Source: an uncultured Acidimicrobiales bacterium
GTDB lineage: Bacteria; Actinomycetota; Acidimicrobiia; Acidimicrobiales; Aldehydirespiratoraceae
Direction: 5' to 3'
DNA length: 64,000 nucleotides
NCBI GenBank assembly: GCA_951812975.1
Contig: CATOTC010000001.1
Span: 1,024,001 to 1,088,000 of the forward strand
A model generated the notes under the pieces. It did no database searches, was not told the DNA's origin, and saw only the letters and a program-made list of their open reading frames with translations. A program made the position numbers and the translations under genes. This document shows, one piece after another, positions 34,003 to 47,442 of the stretch (positions are counted from its first letter, which is position 1; the number at the start of each line of letters is the position of its first letter).

Positions 34003-34105
34003 GGGGAATGGCTTGGCCGGGGGAATTGGGTGATCTAGGGTGCGCGCATGGGCGTTGCAGCATTCCCCCAGATCGACGCCGAGTGACTCGGTGAGGCAGC
34101 CTCTG
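34003..34105 (+). repeat. 103-bp direct repeat, right copy, with 12-codon mini-ORF
   Basis: Right-hand partner of 24634-24736. Contains ORF 34049-34087 (MGVAAFPQIDAE). Three of the codons that differ from the left copy are synonymous, and one changes Ser to Gly. The repeat ends in gtgaggcagcctctg, which is the start of the CoA-transferase gene, so this copy also serves as that gene's leader. Confidence 0.85.
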
Positions 34106-35293
34106 GCCGGGATCAGGGTGCTCGATGTTGGCACCCGCATAGCGGCTCCGTTCTGTGCCGGGATCCTGGGTGAACAGGGCGCGGAGGTCATCAAGATCGA
34201 GGACCCCGACCGCGGCGACAAGACTCGGGTGAACGGGCCCTTCACCACCGATGACGACAACAACGCCTACTCCCTCTACTGGTCGGTGGAGGGCCGGGGG
34301 CGCAAGTCCGTGACCATCAACCTTCGAGACCCCGAGGGCCAAGAACTGTTTCGGCGTCTGGCTTCGGAATCCGACGTGGTGTGTGAGAACTTCCGACCGG
34401 GCACACTCGAGCGCTGGAACATCGACCCGTCGAGGCTCGACCCGAGGCTGGTCACAGCCCGCATCAGCCTGTACGGCCAGCAGGGGCCCAAGTCCCTCTA
34501 CAACGGTTTCGACCACAACGCCGTCGCTTTCGCCGGGCTGACGCACCTCACAGGGCACACAGACAGGCCACCGGCACGGCCGGGCCTTCCCGTCTCCGAC
34601 TACCTCACAGCGGTGTTCGCAGCCCAGGCCGTGACCAGCCTGCTCTATGAGCGCGACGCCAGGGGCACCGGAATCGGCGGCGTGGTCGACGCCTACCTCT
34701 ACGGATCGGTGCTGCGGATCATGGAGTGGACGATCGCCGCCTACGACCAGCTGGGGACCGTGCGCCAGCGCACGGGCAACCACTCGGACCAGGCCGCGCC
34801 CCTCGACAACTTCGCCAGCCGGGACGGCCGGTATGTCTGCATCGTGGCTGTGCGCCAGGAAGTGTTCGATGCCCTCTGCGAGGCGATGAACCGGCCCGAG
34901 TTGGCGACCGACGAGCGCTTCTCCACGCCAAGGGCGCGACAGCGCAACCGGGTAGCCGTCAACAAGACCATCGCCGAGTGGGCGGCCGGGCAGGACGCGG
35001 CCACCATCGAGGAGCGCTGCCTGCACCACGGCGTGCCCGTCGGCGTCGTCTACGACGTGTCCGACGTGGTCGCCGACGACCACGTAATCGCGCAAGGAGA
35101 CGTCTGCACCGTCGATGATCCCGTCATCGGACCGGTGCGCCAGCAGGCCCCCTACCCCCGTTTCGACGACGGCCGGCTTCCAGTCCCAGCGGGCGCGCCG
35201 AGGCTCGGGGAACACACCGACGAGGTCTTCTCGAATCTGCTGGGACTCTCCGGCACCGAAATCGCTGCCCTGAGGGATCGCAACGTCGTCTGA
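34091..35293 (+). CDS. family III CoA-transferase (CaiB/BaiF)
   Basis: Moves CoA between carboxylic acids. 400 aa from GTG 34091 (VRQPLAGIRVLDVGTR), the usual N-terminus of the family; in-frame codons further upstream belong to the 103-bp repeat. Features: GILGEQGAEVIKIEDPDRGD, VCENFRPGTLERW, and PVSDYLTAVFAAQA, where the Asp is the expected catalytic residue. A C-terminal GEHTDEVFSNLLGL is repeated as a stub just downstream. The acid substrates cannot be told from sequence. Confidence 0.9.
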   Translation: MRQPLAGIRVLDVGTRIAAPFCAGILGEQGAEVIKIEDPDRGDKTRVNGPFTTDDDNNAYSLYWSVEGRGRKSVTINLRDPEGQELFRRLASESDVVCENFRPGTLERWNIDPSRLDPRLVTARISLYGQQGPKSLYNGFDHNAVAFAGLTHLTGHTDRPPARPGLPVSDYLTAVFAAQAVTSLLYERDARGTGIGGVVDAYLYGSVLRIMEWTIAAYDQLGTVRQRTGNHSDQAAPLDNFASRDGRYVCIVAVRQEVFDALCEAMNRPELATDERFSTPRARQRNRVAVNKTIAEWAAGQDAATIEERCLHHGVPVGVVYDVSDVVADDHVIAQGDVCTVDDPVIGPVRQQAPYPRFDDGRLPVPAGAPRLGEHTDEVFSNLLGLSGTEIAALRDRNVV

Positions 35294-35319
35294 GCGACCT
35301 TCCCACTCAGTCATGCCCG

Positions 35320-35436
35320 CTCCGAGCCGGAGCGCCGGTGCCGGCTCCGGGCGAGCACACCGACGAAGTGCTGTCGAGCGTGCTCGGTCTGTTGGACAGA
35401 GAGTTGGACTCGCTCCGAGCCGACCGGATCATCTGA
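35320..35436 (+). pseudogene. 3' remnant of a second family III CoA-transferase
   Basis: In-frame stub reading RAGAPVPAPGEHTDEVLSSV and on to LGLLDRELDSLRADRII before a TGA at 35434-35436. It aligns with the C-terminus of the intact gene (GEHTDEVFSNLLGLSGTEI). No start or N-terminal part is present. The rest of 35294-35651 holds no other gene that I can see before tRNA-Asp. Confidence 0.75.
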
Positions 35437-35651
35437 CCGAAGCCCCCCGACGAAGGCGCGAAAGGGGCGCCGGGTGGATGGGACAGCCGACGAATCACCG
35501 TCGAAGCGCTTCCACCAGACAGCCATACCGGAGCCTCGAATCCCCTGCGGGGTGCTACCGCTCGGTCTGGAATTGCTCGGGGTTTAAACAGGTTGTGAAT
35601 ATCGGCGGCGTGGCATACCGTTTCAGGTTCGCACGGCATGTACGAGCGAAG

Positions 35652-35729
35652 GGTCCTGTAGATCAGTTTGGAGTGATCGCCACCCTGTCAAGGTGGAGGC
35701 CGCGGGTTCAAATCCCGTCAGGACCGCCA
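35652..35729 (+). tRNA. tRNA-Asp (anticodon GTC)
   Basis: 78 nt with encoded CCA. Acceptor GGTCCTG pairs with CAGGACC. Anticodon stem CCACC/GGTGG, loop CTGTCAA, GTC at 35687-35689. T-loop GTTCAAATC intact. Confidence 0.95.
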
Positions 35730-35753
35730 CGCATCCTCCAGGGGATGCTGTGG

Positions 35754-35829
35754 GGTCGGGTAGCTCAGTTGGCAGAGCGGCCGCCTGAAAAGCGGTAGGT
35801 CACCGGATCGACGCCGGTCCCGACCACCA
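35754..35829 (+). tRNA. tRNA-Phe (anticodon GAA)
   Basis: 76 nt with encoded CCA. Acceptor GGTCGGG pairs with CCCGACC; anticodon loop CTGAAAA with GAA at 35787-35789. It follows tRNA-Asp by 24 bp and is probably co-transcribed. Confidence 0.95.
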
Positions 35830-35836
35830 ACAGCGG

Positions 35837-35854
35837 CCCGGCATCTGTGCCGGG
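35837..35854 (+). terminator. hairpin after tRNA-Phe
   Basis: CCCGGCA (35837-35843) pairs with TGCCGGG (35848-35854) around a 4-nt loop. No clear T-run follows, so this may act as a processing or stop signal for the tRNA pair and, in reverse, for the reductase gene. Confidence 0.5.
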
Positions 35855-35877
35855 TCGCTTGCGTTCACCGACTGTTC

Positions 35878-38001
35878 TCAGCCGACCGCGTAACCGGCGT
35901 GGAAACCCTCCCGCATGGCCCCCTCGAGGTAACCGACCCCGGTGCAGTCTCCGATCGCCACAGGATCCAGCCCAGCGGCCCGCAGCCGTCGGGTGACCGA
36001 GTCATCACCGGTCAACCCCGACGCGACCACCACACAATCGGCGTCGACGGCATGGTCGCTGTCGTTGTGGCGGTAGCGCACCTGCGTGGGAGTCACCTCC
36101 AGCACATCGGCGTTTTCCAACAACTCCGCGCCGTGGGAACGCAGATCAGTCAGGACACGCCAACGCCGGGGGTGGGCCATCTCGGTGGCCAACGTCGCCG
36201 CAGATTCAAGCACCGTCACCGCACGGCCGCGGTCCACCAGGAACTCAGCGAGTTCGATCCCGACGAGGCCGCCTCCCAGAATCGTGACCCGCTTGCCGAT
36301 CGGCATGTAGTGATGCGTCAACGAGGCCAGCCGTTCGGGATCGTCGGTCACCCCGAGTCGCTTGCCTGCAGCAACCGCAATACGCCCCGTCAAGGAGAGC
36401 TTGCGTGAGGCGTCAGCGGAACGATCAGTCAGCATCGCCCGCAGGTCGTCGCCGTCGAGCACATGGTCCGAGTCGATGCCGGGAATCTCCGGGCGCACAC
36501 GCGAGGCTCCCGTGGCCACGATCAAGGCGTCCGGCCCGAGCTCCTCAACTGCCTCGACGGTCACCGGCGTGCTCAGCCGCACATCGACACCGAGCGTCTC
36601 CATCTGGGTGGTCAACCACTTCAAGAGCCGGAGGTTCGGTTCATAGACCAGAGCCCCGAATCTCAGTGCACCGCCCAGATGCGGGCTCGCCTCAAAGAGG
36701 GTGACCTTGTGTCCCCGTGTAGCTGCAACCCGCGCCGCCTCCATACCCGCAGGTCCGCCCCCGACAATCACAACCGAGCGCGGTTCGGCGGCGGTGGTTC
36801 GCTCAATGTCGCGCAACTCGACCTCATGGGCCAGGACCGGGTTGACAGCGCAACGCACCCGCCTGTCGAAGAACGGCTGGGCCACACAGACGTAGCAGTT
36901 GATGCAGGGACGGATGTCGGCGGGGCGCTGCTCGCTGACTTTCAACGCTGTCGCAGGGTCGGCCAGCATCTGGCGGCCCATGGCGATCAGGTCGGCCTTT
37001 CCGTGGGCGATCATCTCGTCGCCGGTCTCGGGCCTGATCCGGCCGACCGCAATCACCGGGACATCAAGCCTGCTCTTCAACCTGCCCGACAGGGCCGCAT
37101 GGGTCGCCTCACGGTGCGGCAGGGTCCCTTCGGTGAATGCCGGACCGGACGTCTGATCGCCATAGGCGCTGAGGTGGACCGCGTCGGCTCCGGCCTCCTG
37201 GGCGAGTTGCGCGGTCACCTCGGTGTCCTCAAAGACGATGCCGTCCGGCGTGCGGTACTCAAGGGCGTCGAGCCGGCACCAGACCGCGAAATCGTCGTCG
37301 GTGGCGGCTTTGGAAGCAGCGATCACCTCGCACAGCAGCCGCGAACGGTTGTGGACATCGCCGCCGTACTCATCGGTTCGACGGTTCCACTGCGCCGAAA
37401 GGAACCCGGAGATCAGGTATCCGTGGGCGCCGTGGATCTCCACCCCGTCGAAGCCGGCCTCCTGGGCCCGGCGGGCGGCCGCGGCGAAGTCTGCGGTCAC
37501 CGCAGCAATGTCATCGATGGTCAGTTCGTGATAGTTCGGGGCTCCACCACCATTGGCTGCGGCCATCAGCCCCAATTCCTCGGGGGTCAGATCCTGGATC
37601 ATGTCGAGCGATCCGTGCCATTGGGGAATCGACGGAACGAGCACAGGGCGTCCCTCTTTGATATCGACACGGGAGACCTTGCCGTGATGAACGAGTTGCA
37701 CCGCGATCTTGGCACCGTGGCCGTGCACCTGATCGGTGAGTCTGCGCAGAGCCGGGATATAGCGGTCGTCTGACAGCCCGAGCTGGTGCACGGAGTTGGC
37801 ACCCCTGGGATATGCCATGGCGCACACCTCAGTGATGATCAACCCGACACCGCCACGGGCCCGCTCCTCGTAGTAGGCGATGATCTGATCGTTGGCGAAT
37901 CCGTCATCGCCGACGATCTCGACTCCCATCGGGGCCATGACCATCCGGTTTCGCAGGTCCATCGGCCCTACGGAGACCGGTGCCAACAGGTGCTCAAACA
38001 T
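35878..38001 (-). CDS. old-yellow-enzyme-type NADH:flavin oxidoreductase (2,4-dienoyl-CoA reductase-like)
   Basis: 707 aa from the ATG at 38001, which has GGAG about ten bases ahead; a TTG at 38025 is less likely. N-terminal FMN TIM barrel (MFEHLLAPVSVGPMDLRNR, EIHGAHGYLISGFLS), then the 4Fe-4S cluster CINCYVC plus RRVRCAVNP, then FAD/NAD Rossmann parts VVIVGGGPAGMEAAR and VTILGGGLVGIELAE. This domain order is that of FadH and related enoate reductases. Begins 21 bp after the malic-enzyme stop, so likely one transcript. Substrate unknown. Confidence 0.9.
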   Translation of the reverse strand: MFEHLLAPVSVGPMDLRNRMVMAPMGVEIVGDDGFANDQIIAYYEERARGGVGLIITEVCAMAYPRGANSVHQLGLSDDRYIPALRRLTDQVHGHGAKIAVQLVHHGKVSRVDIKEGRPVLVPSIPQWHGSLDMIQDLTPEELGLMAAANGGGAPNYHELTIDDIAAVTADFAAAARRAQEAGFDGVEIHGAHGYLISGFLSAQWNRRTDEYGGDVHNRSRLLCEVIAASKAATDDDFAVWCRLDALEYRTPDGIVFEDTEVTAQLAQEAGADAVHLSAYGDQTSGPAFTEGTLPHREATHAALSGRLKSRLDVPVIAVGRIRPETGDEMIAHGKADLIAMGRQMLADPATALKVSEQRPADIRPCINCYVCVAQPFFDRRVRCAVNPVLAHEVELRDIERTTAAEPRSVVIVGGGPAGMEAARVAATRGHKVTLFEASPHLGGALRFGALVYEPNLRLLKWLTTQMETLGVDVRLSTPVTVEAVEELGPDALIVATGASRVRPEIPGIDSDHVLDGDDLRAMLTDRSADASRKLSLTGRIAVAAGKRLGVTDDPERLASLTHHYMPIGKRVTILGGGLVGIELAEFLVDRGRAVTVLESAATLATEMAHPRRWRVLTDLRSHGAELLENADVLEVTPTQVRYRHNDSDHAVDADCVVVASGLTGDDSVTRRLRAAGLDPVAIGDCTGVGYLEGAMREGFHAGYAVG

Positions 38002-38021
38002 CGATTCAGACTCCAATCGGT

Positions 38022-39446
38022 TCAACTTCGAGAGGCGCCGACCACGCTGCGAACGACACCATCATGCTCGGCTGCTTCGGCGACCGCCTCGGCCACCATC
38101 GGCGCGACCGAACGGTCGAAGACCGACGGCACCACGAAATCGGGGCGCAGCTCCGACTCAGGCACGCAAGCGGCGATCGCCGCGGCCGCACTCACCTTCA
38201 TGTTCTCGGTAACGCTGTGCGCGCAAGCATCCAGTGTTCCCCTGAATATCCCTGGAAATGCCAAAACGTTGTTTATCTGGTTGGGGAAGTCGGAGCGGCC
38301 CGTCGCCATGACAGCAGCAATACCGTCGGCTGCTTCAGGACGGATCTCCGGATCCGGGTTGGCCATAGCGAAGACGATCGGGTCGCGGGCCATCCTGCGA
38401 AGGTTCGAAGCGTCGATCAGGTCGGGTGCCGACACGCCCACGAACACATCCGCGCCCACCAGCACTTCAGAGAGTGTGCCTGCTCGGCGATCACGGTTGG
38501 TTGCCGCTGCGAACTGCTCTTTGACCTTGTTCTGCTGGTCGCGGCCCTCGTGCACCGCTCCGATCCGATCTACGCCTATAACCTCGCCGACGCCTGCGTC
38601 CAGCAGGATCTTGCCCACTGCCACACCCGCGGCACCCATCCCCGAGATGACCACAGAGATGTCCCCGATCCTCTTGTCAACCAGCTTCAAAGCGTTGGTG
38701 AGGGCGGCAAGAGCGACTATGGCGGTGCCGTGCTGATCATCGTGGAAGACCGGGATCGGCAAATCCGCCTTGAGACGATCCTCGATCTCGAAACAGGCAG
38801 GTGCAGCAATGTCCTCCAGGTTGATCCCCCCGAATGCAGGGGCGATACGGGTCACCGTCTCAATGATCTCTTCGGTGTCCTGGGTGTCCAGACAGATCGG
38901 GAAACCGTCGATCCCTCCGAACTCCTTGAACAGCAGAGCCTTGCCCTCCATCACCGGCATTGCCGCGTGGGCACCTATATTGCCGAGGCCGAGCACCGCG
39001 CTGCCGTCGCTCACTATCGCCACGGTGTTCTTCTTGATCGTGTATAGATGCGCCAGCGACTCGTCTTGTTGGATGCTCAGACAGACACGAGCCACACCCG
39101 GCGTGTAAGCCATTGACAAGTCGTCGGCGTCACCGACCGAACAAAGCGGAAGCACCTCGATCTTGCCCCCTTCATGGAGGGCGTAGGTGCGGTCCCACCA
39201 GTCGAGCACCGCCACGCCGTCGAGTTCGTTGATCGCCGCGGCTATCTGAGCAGCATGTGACTCGGAACGACAGTGAACGTCGATATCGCGGACAACCGTG
39301 GGACCCTTGGCTTCAAAGCCGGGAATACCTGCGATGTTGCCTCCAAGGTCACCAACCGCCGCCGCGAACCGGCCGAGCGTGCCCGGGACGTTGTCCAGCG
39401 AGATCTTGAGGGTGATCGAGAATGCGGCGGTTGGAGCGTTCTGCAC
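38022..39446 (-). CDS. NAD(P)-dependent malic enzyme with N-terminal ACT domain
   Basis: Oxidatively decarboxylates malate to pyruvate. About 474 aa from a GTG at 39446 (VQNAPTAAFSITL); the frame is open further but the extra part is antisense to the next gene and unlike the family. ACT-like regulatory domain in the first ~85 residues (DNVPGTLGRFAAAVGDLGG), then malic-enzyme motifs: SMAYTPGVA, LYTIKKNTVAIVSDG, FGGINLEDIAAP, VFHDDQHGTAIV, and Rossmann GMGAAGVAVGKIL. The ACT domain suggests amino-acid-type allosteric control. Upstream ribosome-binding site is weak, so the start is uncertain. Confidence 0.9.
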   Translation of the reverse strand: MQNAPTAAFSITLKISLDNVPGTLGRFAAAVGDLGGNIAGIPGFEAKGPTVVRDIDVHCRSESHAAQIAAAINELDGVAVLDWWDRTYALHEGGKIEVLPLCSVGDADDLSMAYTPGVARVCLSIQQDESLAHLYTIKKNTVAIVSDGSAVLGLGNIGAHAAMPVMEGKALLFKEFGGIDGFPICLDTQDTEEIIETVTRIAPAFGGINLEDIAAPACFEIEDRLKADLPIPVFHDDQHGTAIVALAALTNALKLVDKRIGDISVVISGMGAAGVAVGKILLDAGVGEVIGVDRIGAVHEGRDQQNKVKEQFAAATNRDRRAGTLSEVLVGADVFVGVSAPDLIDASNLRRMARDPIVFAMANPDPEIRPEAADGIAAVMATGRSDFPNQINNVLAFPGIFRGTLDACAHSVTENMKVSAAAAIAACVPESELRPDFVVPSVFDRSVAPMVAEAVAEAAEHDGVVRSVVGASRS

Positions 39447-39596
39447 GCGAAGGACGTTATTCAGCGAAACGCTCGAACCCGAAATCGAGCGACGGTTCGA
39501 AATCGCCGATCCACCAATATTGACCCTTTTCGAATTCAGCCGATAGCTTCTATGCGCGGGGTTGACTTGAACCTTGAACACGAATCTGGAGAAATG

Positions 39597-40016
39597 ATGG
39601 CTGAAGCAACAAAATCTACAAAGAGGCCGATGTCCGACGAGCATCGAGCAGCACTCGCGGTGGGAAGAGCTCGGGTCCGGGTGGTACGCAATTACCTTGA
39701 AGCGCTTGAGTCGCACCGTCCAAAGCCGGGACGCAGGCGGACACCTGGAAGCATGCGCAAGAGAATTGCTGCGATCGACAGCGAAATGGATGAAGCAAAG
39801 CCCTTGCAACGGCTGCACCTGACTCAGGAGAAGATGAACCTTGAGTCCAAGATCGAAGCCGCTGAGGCAGTCGTCGACATTTCGGCGCTTGAAGACGAGT
39901 TTGTCGCTGTGGCTCGTGAATACGGCGAAGCCAAGGGAATCAGCTATTCAGCTTGGCGTTCGAACGGGGTACCGGCTGCGATTCTTAAGCGTGCCGGGGT
40001 CTCCCGTTCCGCCTAG
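39597..40016 (+). CDS. small basic helical protein, unknown function
   Basis: 139 aa from the second ATG of GGAGAAATGATG, which gives the better ribosome-binding-site spacing. Very basic N-terminal half (KSTKRPMSDEHR, KPGRRRTPGSMRKR), a central heptad-like coiled coil (RLHLTQEKMNLESKIEAAEA) and a C-terminal block GISYSAWRSNGVPAAILKRAG. This composition suits a nucleic-acid- or ribosome-associated protein. I recall similar actinobacterial conserved hypotheticals but cannot name the family. Convergent with purB, with 23 bp between stops. Confidence 0.75.
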   Translation: MAEATKSTKRPMSDEHRAALAVGRARVRVVRNYLEALESHRPKPGRRRTPGSMRKRIAAIDSEMDEAKPLQRLHLTQEKMNLESKIEAAEAVVDISALEDEFVAVAREYGEAKGISYSAWRSNGVPAAILKRAGVSRSA

Positions 40017-40039
40017 AGACCACTTTGCAGCCGGTTGCT

Positions 40040-42819
<2,780 letters not shown>

Positions 42820-42836
42820 TTATCAGCACGGACTCA

Positions 42837-45326
<2,490 letters not shown>

Positions 45327-45390
45327 ATTGGTATCGGTTAGCCTTCTCTGAGACAGTAGGGATCTTCGGCGGTCGGGATCTAGTATCTAC

Positions 45391-45418
45391 AGTATAACGC
45401 AGAAAACTTGAGTGTCCT
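45391..45418 (-). promoter_or_regulatory. clpB promoter
   Basis: On the minus strand AGGACA (45418-45413) and TATACT (45396-45391) are spaced by 16 bp, a good vegetative-sigma match. The -10 box ends 65 bp ahead of the clpB ATG. The -35 lies within the HAIR element, so HspR binding would block polymerase. Confidence 0.6.
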
Positions 45419-45427
45419 ACACTTAAC
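45407..45427. promoter_or_regulatory. HAIR operator (HspR site) upstream of clpB
   Basis: CTTGAGT, seven bases, ACTTAAC. The HAIR consensus is CTTGAGT-N7-ACTCAAG: the left arm is perfect, the right arm matches 5 of 7, and the spacing is exact. In actinobacteria HspR represses clpB and dnaK through this element. Confidence 0.7.
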
Positions 45428-45469
45428 TTTGTCCTTTGTAAATCGAGGGCAGGCGGTTATTATCGGGTT

Positions 45470-46078
45470 ATGACCGTGACCGAGTCCGCAACCACGACAG
45501 CCGACGCCAGCTTCCGCAGAATGGACGAGTCCAACGCCGAACAGTGGGCGCACATCGGCCGATGCACGGCAATGAACCAGCCCCGGGTGGCAGATCGGAT
45601 ACTGATGCTGCTCGAGTCGCTGGCCGGGATCCGTGACGGATTCCTCACCGACCAGCTCACCCACAGCCTCCAGACCGCCACGATGGCCGAGCGGGCCGGA
45701 GCCGACGAAGAGATGGTGTTCGCCAGCCTCTGCCACGACGTCGGCAAGGCAGTATCGGTGCCCAACCACGGGGCGATCTCAGCAGAGATCATCAAGCCCT
45801 ATGTACGCGACGACGTCTACCAGACGATCCTCAACCACCAGGACTTCCAGGGGCGGCACTACTACCACCACTTCGGCGCTCCCCGGGACCTGCGCGAGCA
45901 GTTCCGAGACGAGTCGTGGTTCGCGCTGTGCGAGGAGTTCACCGACGACTGGGACCAACAGGCCTTCGACCCCGACTACGACACCCTCCCGCTGTCCCAC
46001 TTCGAACCCCTGGTCCGCAAGATCACAGCCTCGGTCAGGTCAGAAACCAGCGGAACTCAGCGGACTGGCGCTAGCTGA
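45470..46078 (+). CDS. HD-domain protein
   Basis: 202 aa, soluble. Metal-binding pattern H...HD seen as TDQLTHSLQTATMAERAG followed by ASLCHDVGKAV, with a further NHGAISAEI and NHQDFQGRHYYHH. Similar arrangements occur in HD-domain oxygenases (PhnZ-like) and in HD phosphohydrolases; which chemistry applies is unclear. Divergent from clpB. The last codons and stop lie in a 16-bp tandem duplication. Confidence 0.75.
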   Translation: MTVTESATTTADASFRRMDESNAEQWAHIGRCTAMNQPRVADRILMLLESLAGIRDGFLTDQLTHSLQTATMAERAGADEEMVFASLCHDVGKAVSVPNHGAISAEIIKPYVRDDVYQTILNHQDFQGRHYYHHFGAPRDLREQFRDESWFALCEEFTDDWDQQAFDPDYDTLPLSHFEPLVRKITASVRSETSGTQRTGAS

Positions 46079-46104
46079 GACTGGCGCTAGCTGAGACTGG
46101 CGTA
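46063..46104. repeat. 16-bp tandem duplication at converging gene ends
   Basis: gactggcgctagctga occurs at 46063-46078 and again at 46079-46094, with a partial third copy (gactggcgta) after it. The first copy holds the TGA of the HD gene; the second holds the TAG of the opposing beta-lactamase-fold gene. Confidence 0.85.
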
Positions 46105-47226
46105 GGCGGCATCGACCAGGCGGCCGCCGCGGGGGTCGCCGGTCAGTTCCGCGTCCATGCGGTTCATCACATAGGACACAGTCATAGCGGCGTCGAAGTC
46201 GACCGTGGCCAACGAACCGCCCCAACCGCCCCAGAACATGTGGTTGGGACTCGGGCTCTTCACCCAGCCCTCCATCTCCAGGGCAAAACCCAGACCATGG
46301 CGCAGACGCAGCATCAACACTTGATCGACGTCGTCGCTTTGGGGTTCAAGAGCCCGGCGAGCCCCCGCCTCGGACAACAACCGCACGCCGTTGACCTCAC
46401 CACCGTTGGCGAGCATCGAATGGACCGCGCCAATCGAACGGGCATTGCCGAACCCACCCGCCGCAGGAATCTCCGCAGCCCGCCACTCCCGGGTGCGCGG
46501 CTCAGTCGCGTTCAGCGGACAGCTCATCAACGTGCGCAGCGCTATCGAGTCCAGAGCCACCGGCACACCGTTGACCTCCATGCCCGTAGGAGGAGGCGGA
46601 AGCTGCAACTCGGCAACCCGTCCGTCCTCAGAAGCGGGCAGGCTCATCCAGAAATCGGCGCCCAGCGGACCTGCCACCTCGGAGGCGAACCAGTCGGCCA
46701 TGCGCTCCCCCGTGATGCGGTAGAGGATCTCGCCTTCAAGGTTCCCCTGGGTGATGGCGTGATAGCCGGACTTGGTGCCCGGCTCCCACCAAAGTTCCTG
46801 GGAAGCAAGCTGAGCGGCCACGCGGTCGAGGTCGTACAGCATCGGGGGCGCCACCGGCGGGACAAAACCCGGCAGCCCGGCCGTGTGGGACATCACGTGA
46901 CGCACCAGCACACTCTCCTTGCCGTGCTGAGCGAACTCCGGCCAATACCGCGCCACCGGCGCGTCAAAGTCCAACTCCGCGCGGTCGGCCAGAATGAGCA
47001 TGCACACAGCCGCCATGGTCTTGGTCGTCGAGTAGACGTTGACGACCGTGTCGCGCTGCCATGAACTGCCCGCCGAGTCCGAGTCTCCCGCCCAGAGATC
47101 GACGACCGCCTCACCGCCGACGGTCACCGCCGCCGCAGCGCCCAACTCAAGGCCCTCAGCGAAGTTCCGCTCAAAAGCGTCGGCTACCGCCGAGAACGAG
47201 GGGTCACAGTGTCCGTGGATGTCCAT
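46087..47226 (-). CDS. serine beta-lactamase-fold hydrolase (class C/EstB-like)
   Basis: 379 aa. SxxK nucleophile motif STTK (66-69), Tyr of the second motif in SGYHAITQG (Tyr155), and a C-terminal HxG-like GGWGG. Also WDLWAG-type N-terminal and MSHTAGLPGF segments typical of this superfamily of esterases and peptidases. No signal peptide, so a cytosolic esterase/amidase is more likely than a secreted beta-lactamase. Substrate unknown. Confidence 0.85.
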   Translation of the reverse strand: MDIHGHCDPSFSAVADAFERNFAEGLELGAAAAVTVGGEAVVDLWAGDSDSAGSSWQRDTVVNVYSTTKTMAAVCMLILADRAELDFDAPVARYWPEFAQHGKESVLVRHVMSHTAGLPGFVPPVAPPMLYDLDRVAAQLASQELWWEPGTKSGYHAITQGNLEGEILYRITGERMADWFASEVAGPLGADFWMSLPASEDGRVAELQLPPPPTGMEVNGVPVALDSIALRTLMSCPLNATEPRTREWRAAEIPAAGGFGNARSIGAVHSMLANGGEVNGVRLLSEAGARRALEPQSDDVDQVLMLRLRHGLGFALEMEGWVKSPSPNHMFWGGWGGSLATVDFDAAMTVSYVMNRMDAELTGDPRGGRLVDAAYASLS

Positions 47227-47269
47227 CGGCTAATCATGCCCGCCGATCTGCCTGCGGCCCCTATCGGAG

Positions 47270-47441
47270 ATCAACACGGTCGAGATCAACACCCGTCGGG
47301 AATCAACACCGTCCGAATCAACACCCGACGGGATCAACACCGTCCGAATCAACACCCGTCGGGAATCAACACCGTCCGAATCAACACCGTCCGAATCAAC
47401 ACCCGTCGGGAATCAACACCGTCGGGATCAACACCGTCGGG
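47270..47441. repeat. minisatellite, 11 units of 15-17 bp
   Basis: Head-to-tail units all begin atcaacac and end in cgtccga, cgtcggga or close variants; unit lengths run 15, 17, 15, 16, 15, 17, 15, 15, 17, 15, 15. A twelfth partial unit (atcaacg) contributes the stop codon of the enoyl-CoA hydratase gene. The array fills the gap between that stop and the start of the beta-lactamase-fold gene. Confidence 0.95.
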
Positions 47442-47442
47442 A

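Noticed and set aside
24378..34105. Classic tRNA-integrated prophage or integrative element
   Set aside because: No integrase, excisionase or duplicated tRNA 3' end. The direct repeats are coding-leader sequence, not att-like cores.
33965..35314. Long minus-strand ORF of 449 codons
   Set aside because: Antisense to the CoA-transferase. Composition is typical of a high-GC shadow frame.
36463..37773. Long plus-strand ORF of 436 codons
   Set aside because: It is exactly antisense to the reductase gene, whose motifs are unambiguous, and its translation is not family-like.
38022..39818. 598-aa form of the malic enzyme
   Set aside because: The extra N-terminus is antisense to the small basic protein gene. 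The ACT domain begins right after GTG 39446.
47270..47441. Possible CRISPR array
   Set aside because: Units are 15-17 bp head to tail with no spacers, and no cas gene is near. It is a minisatellite.
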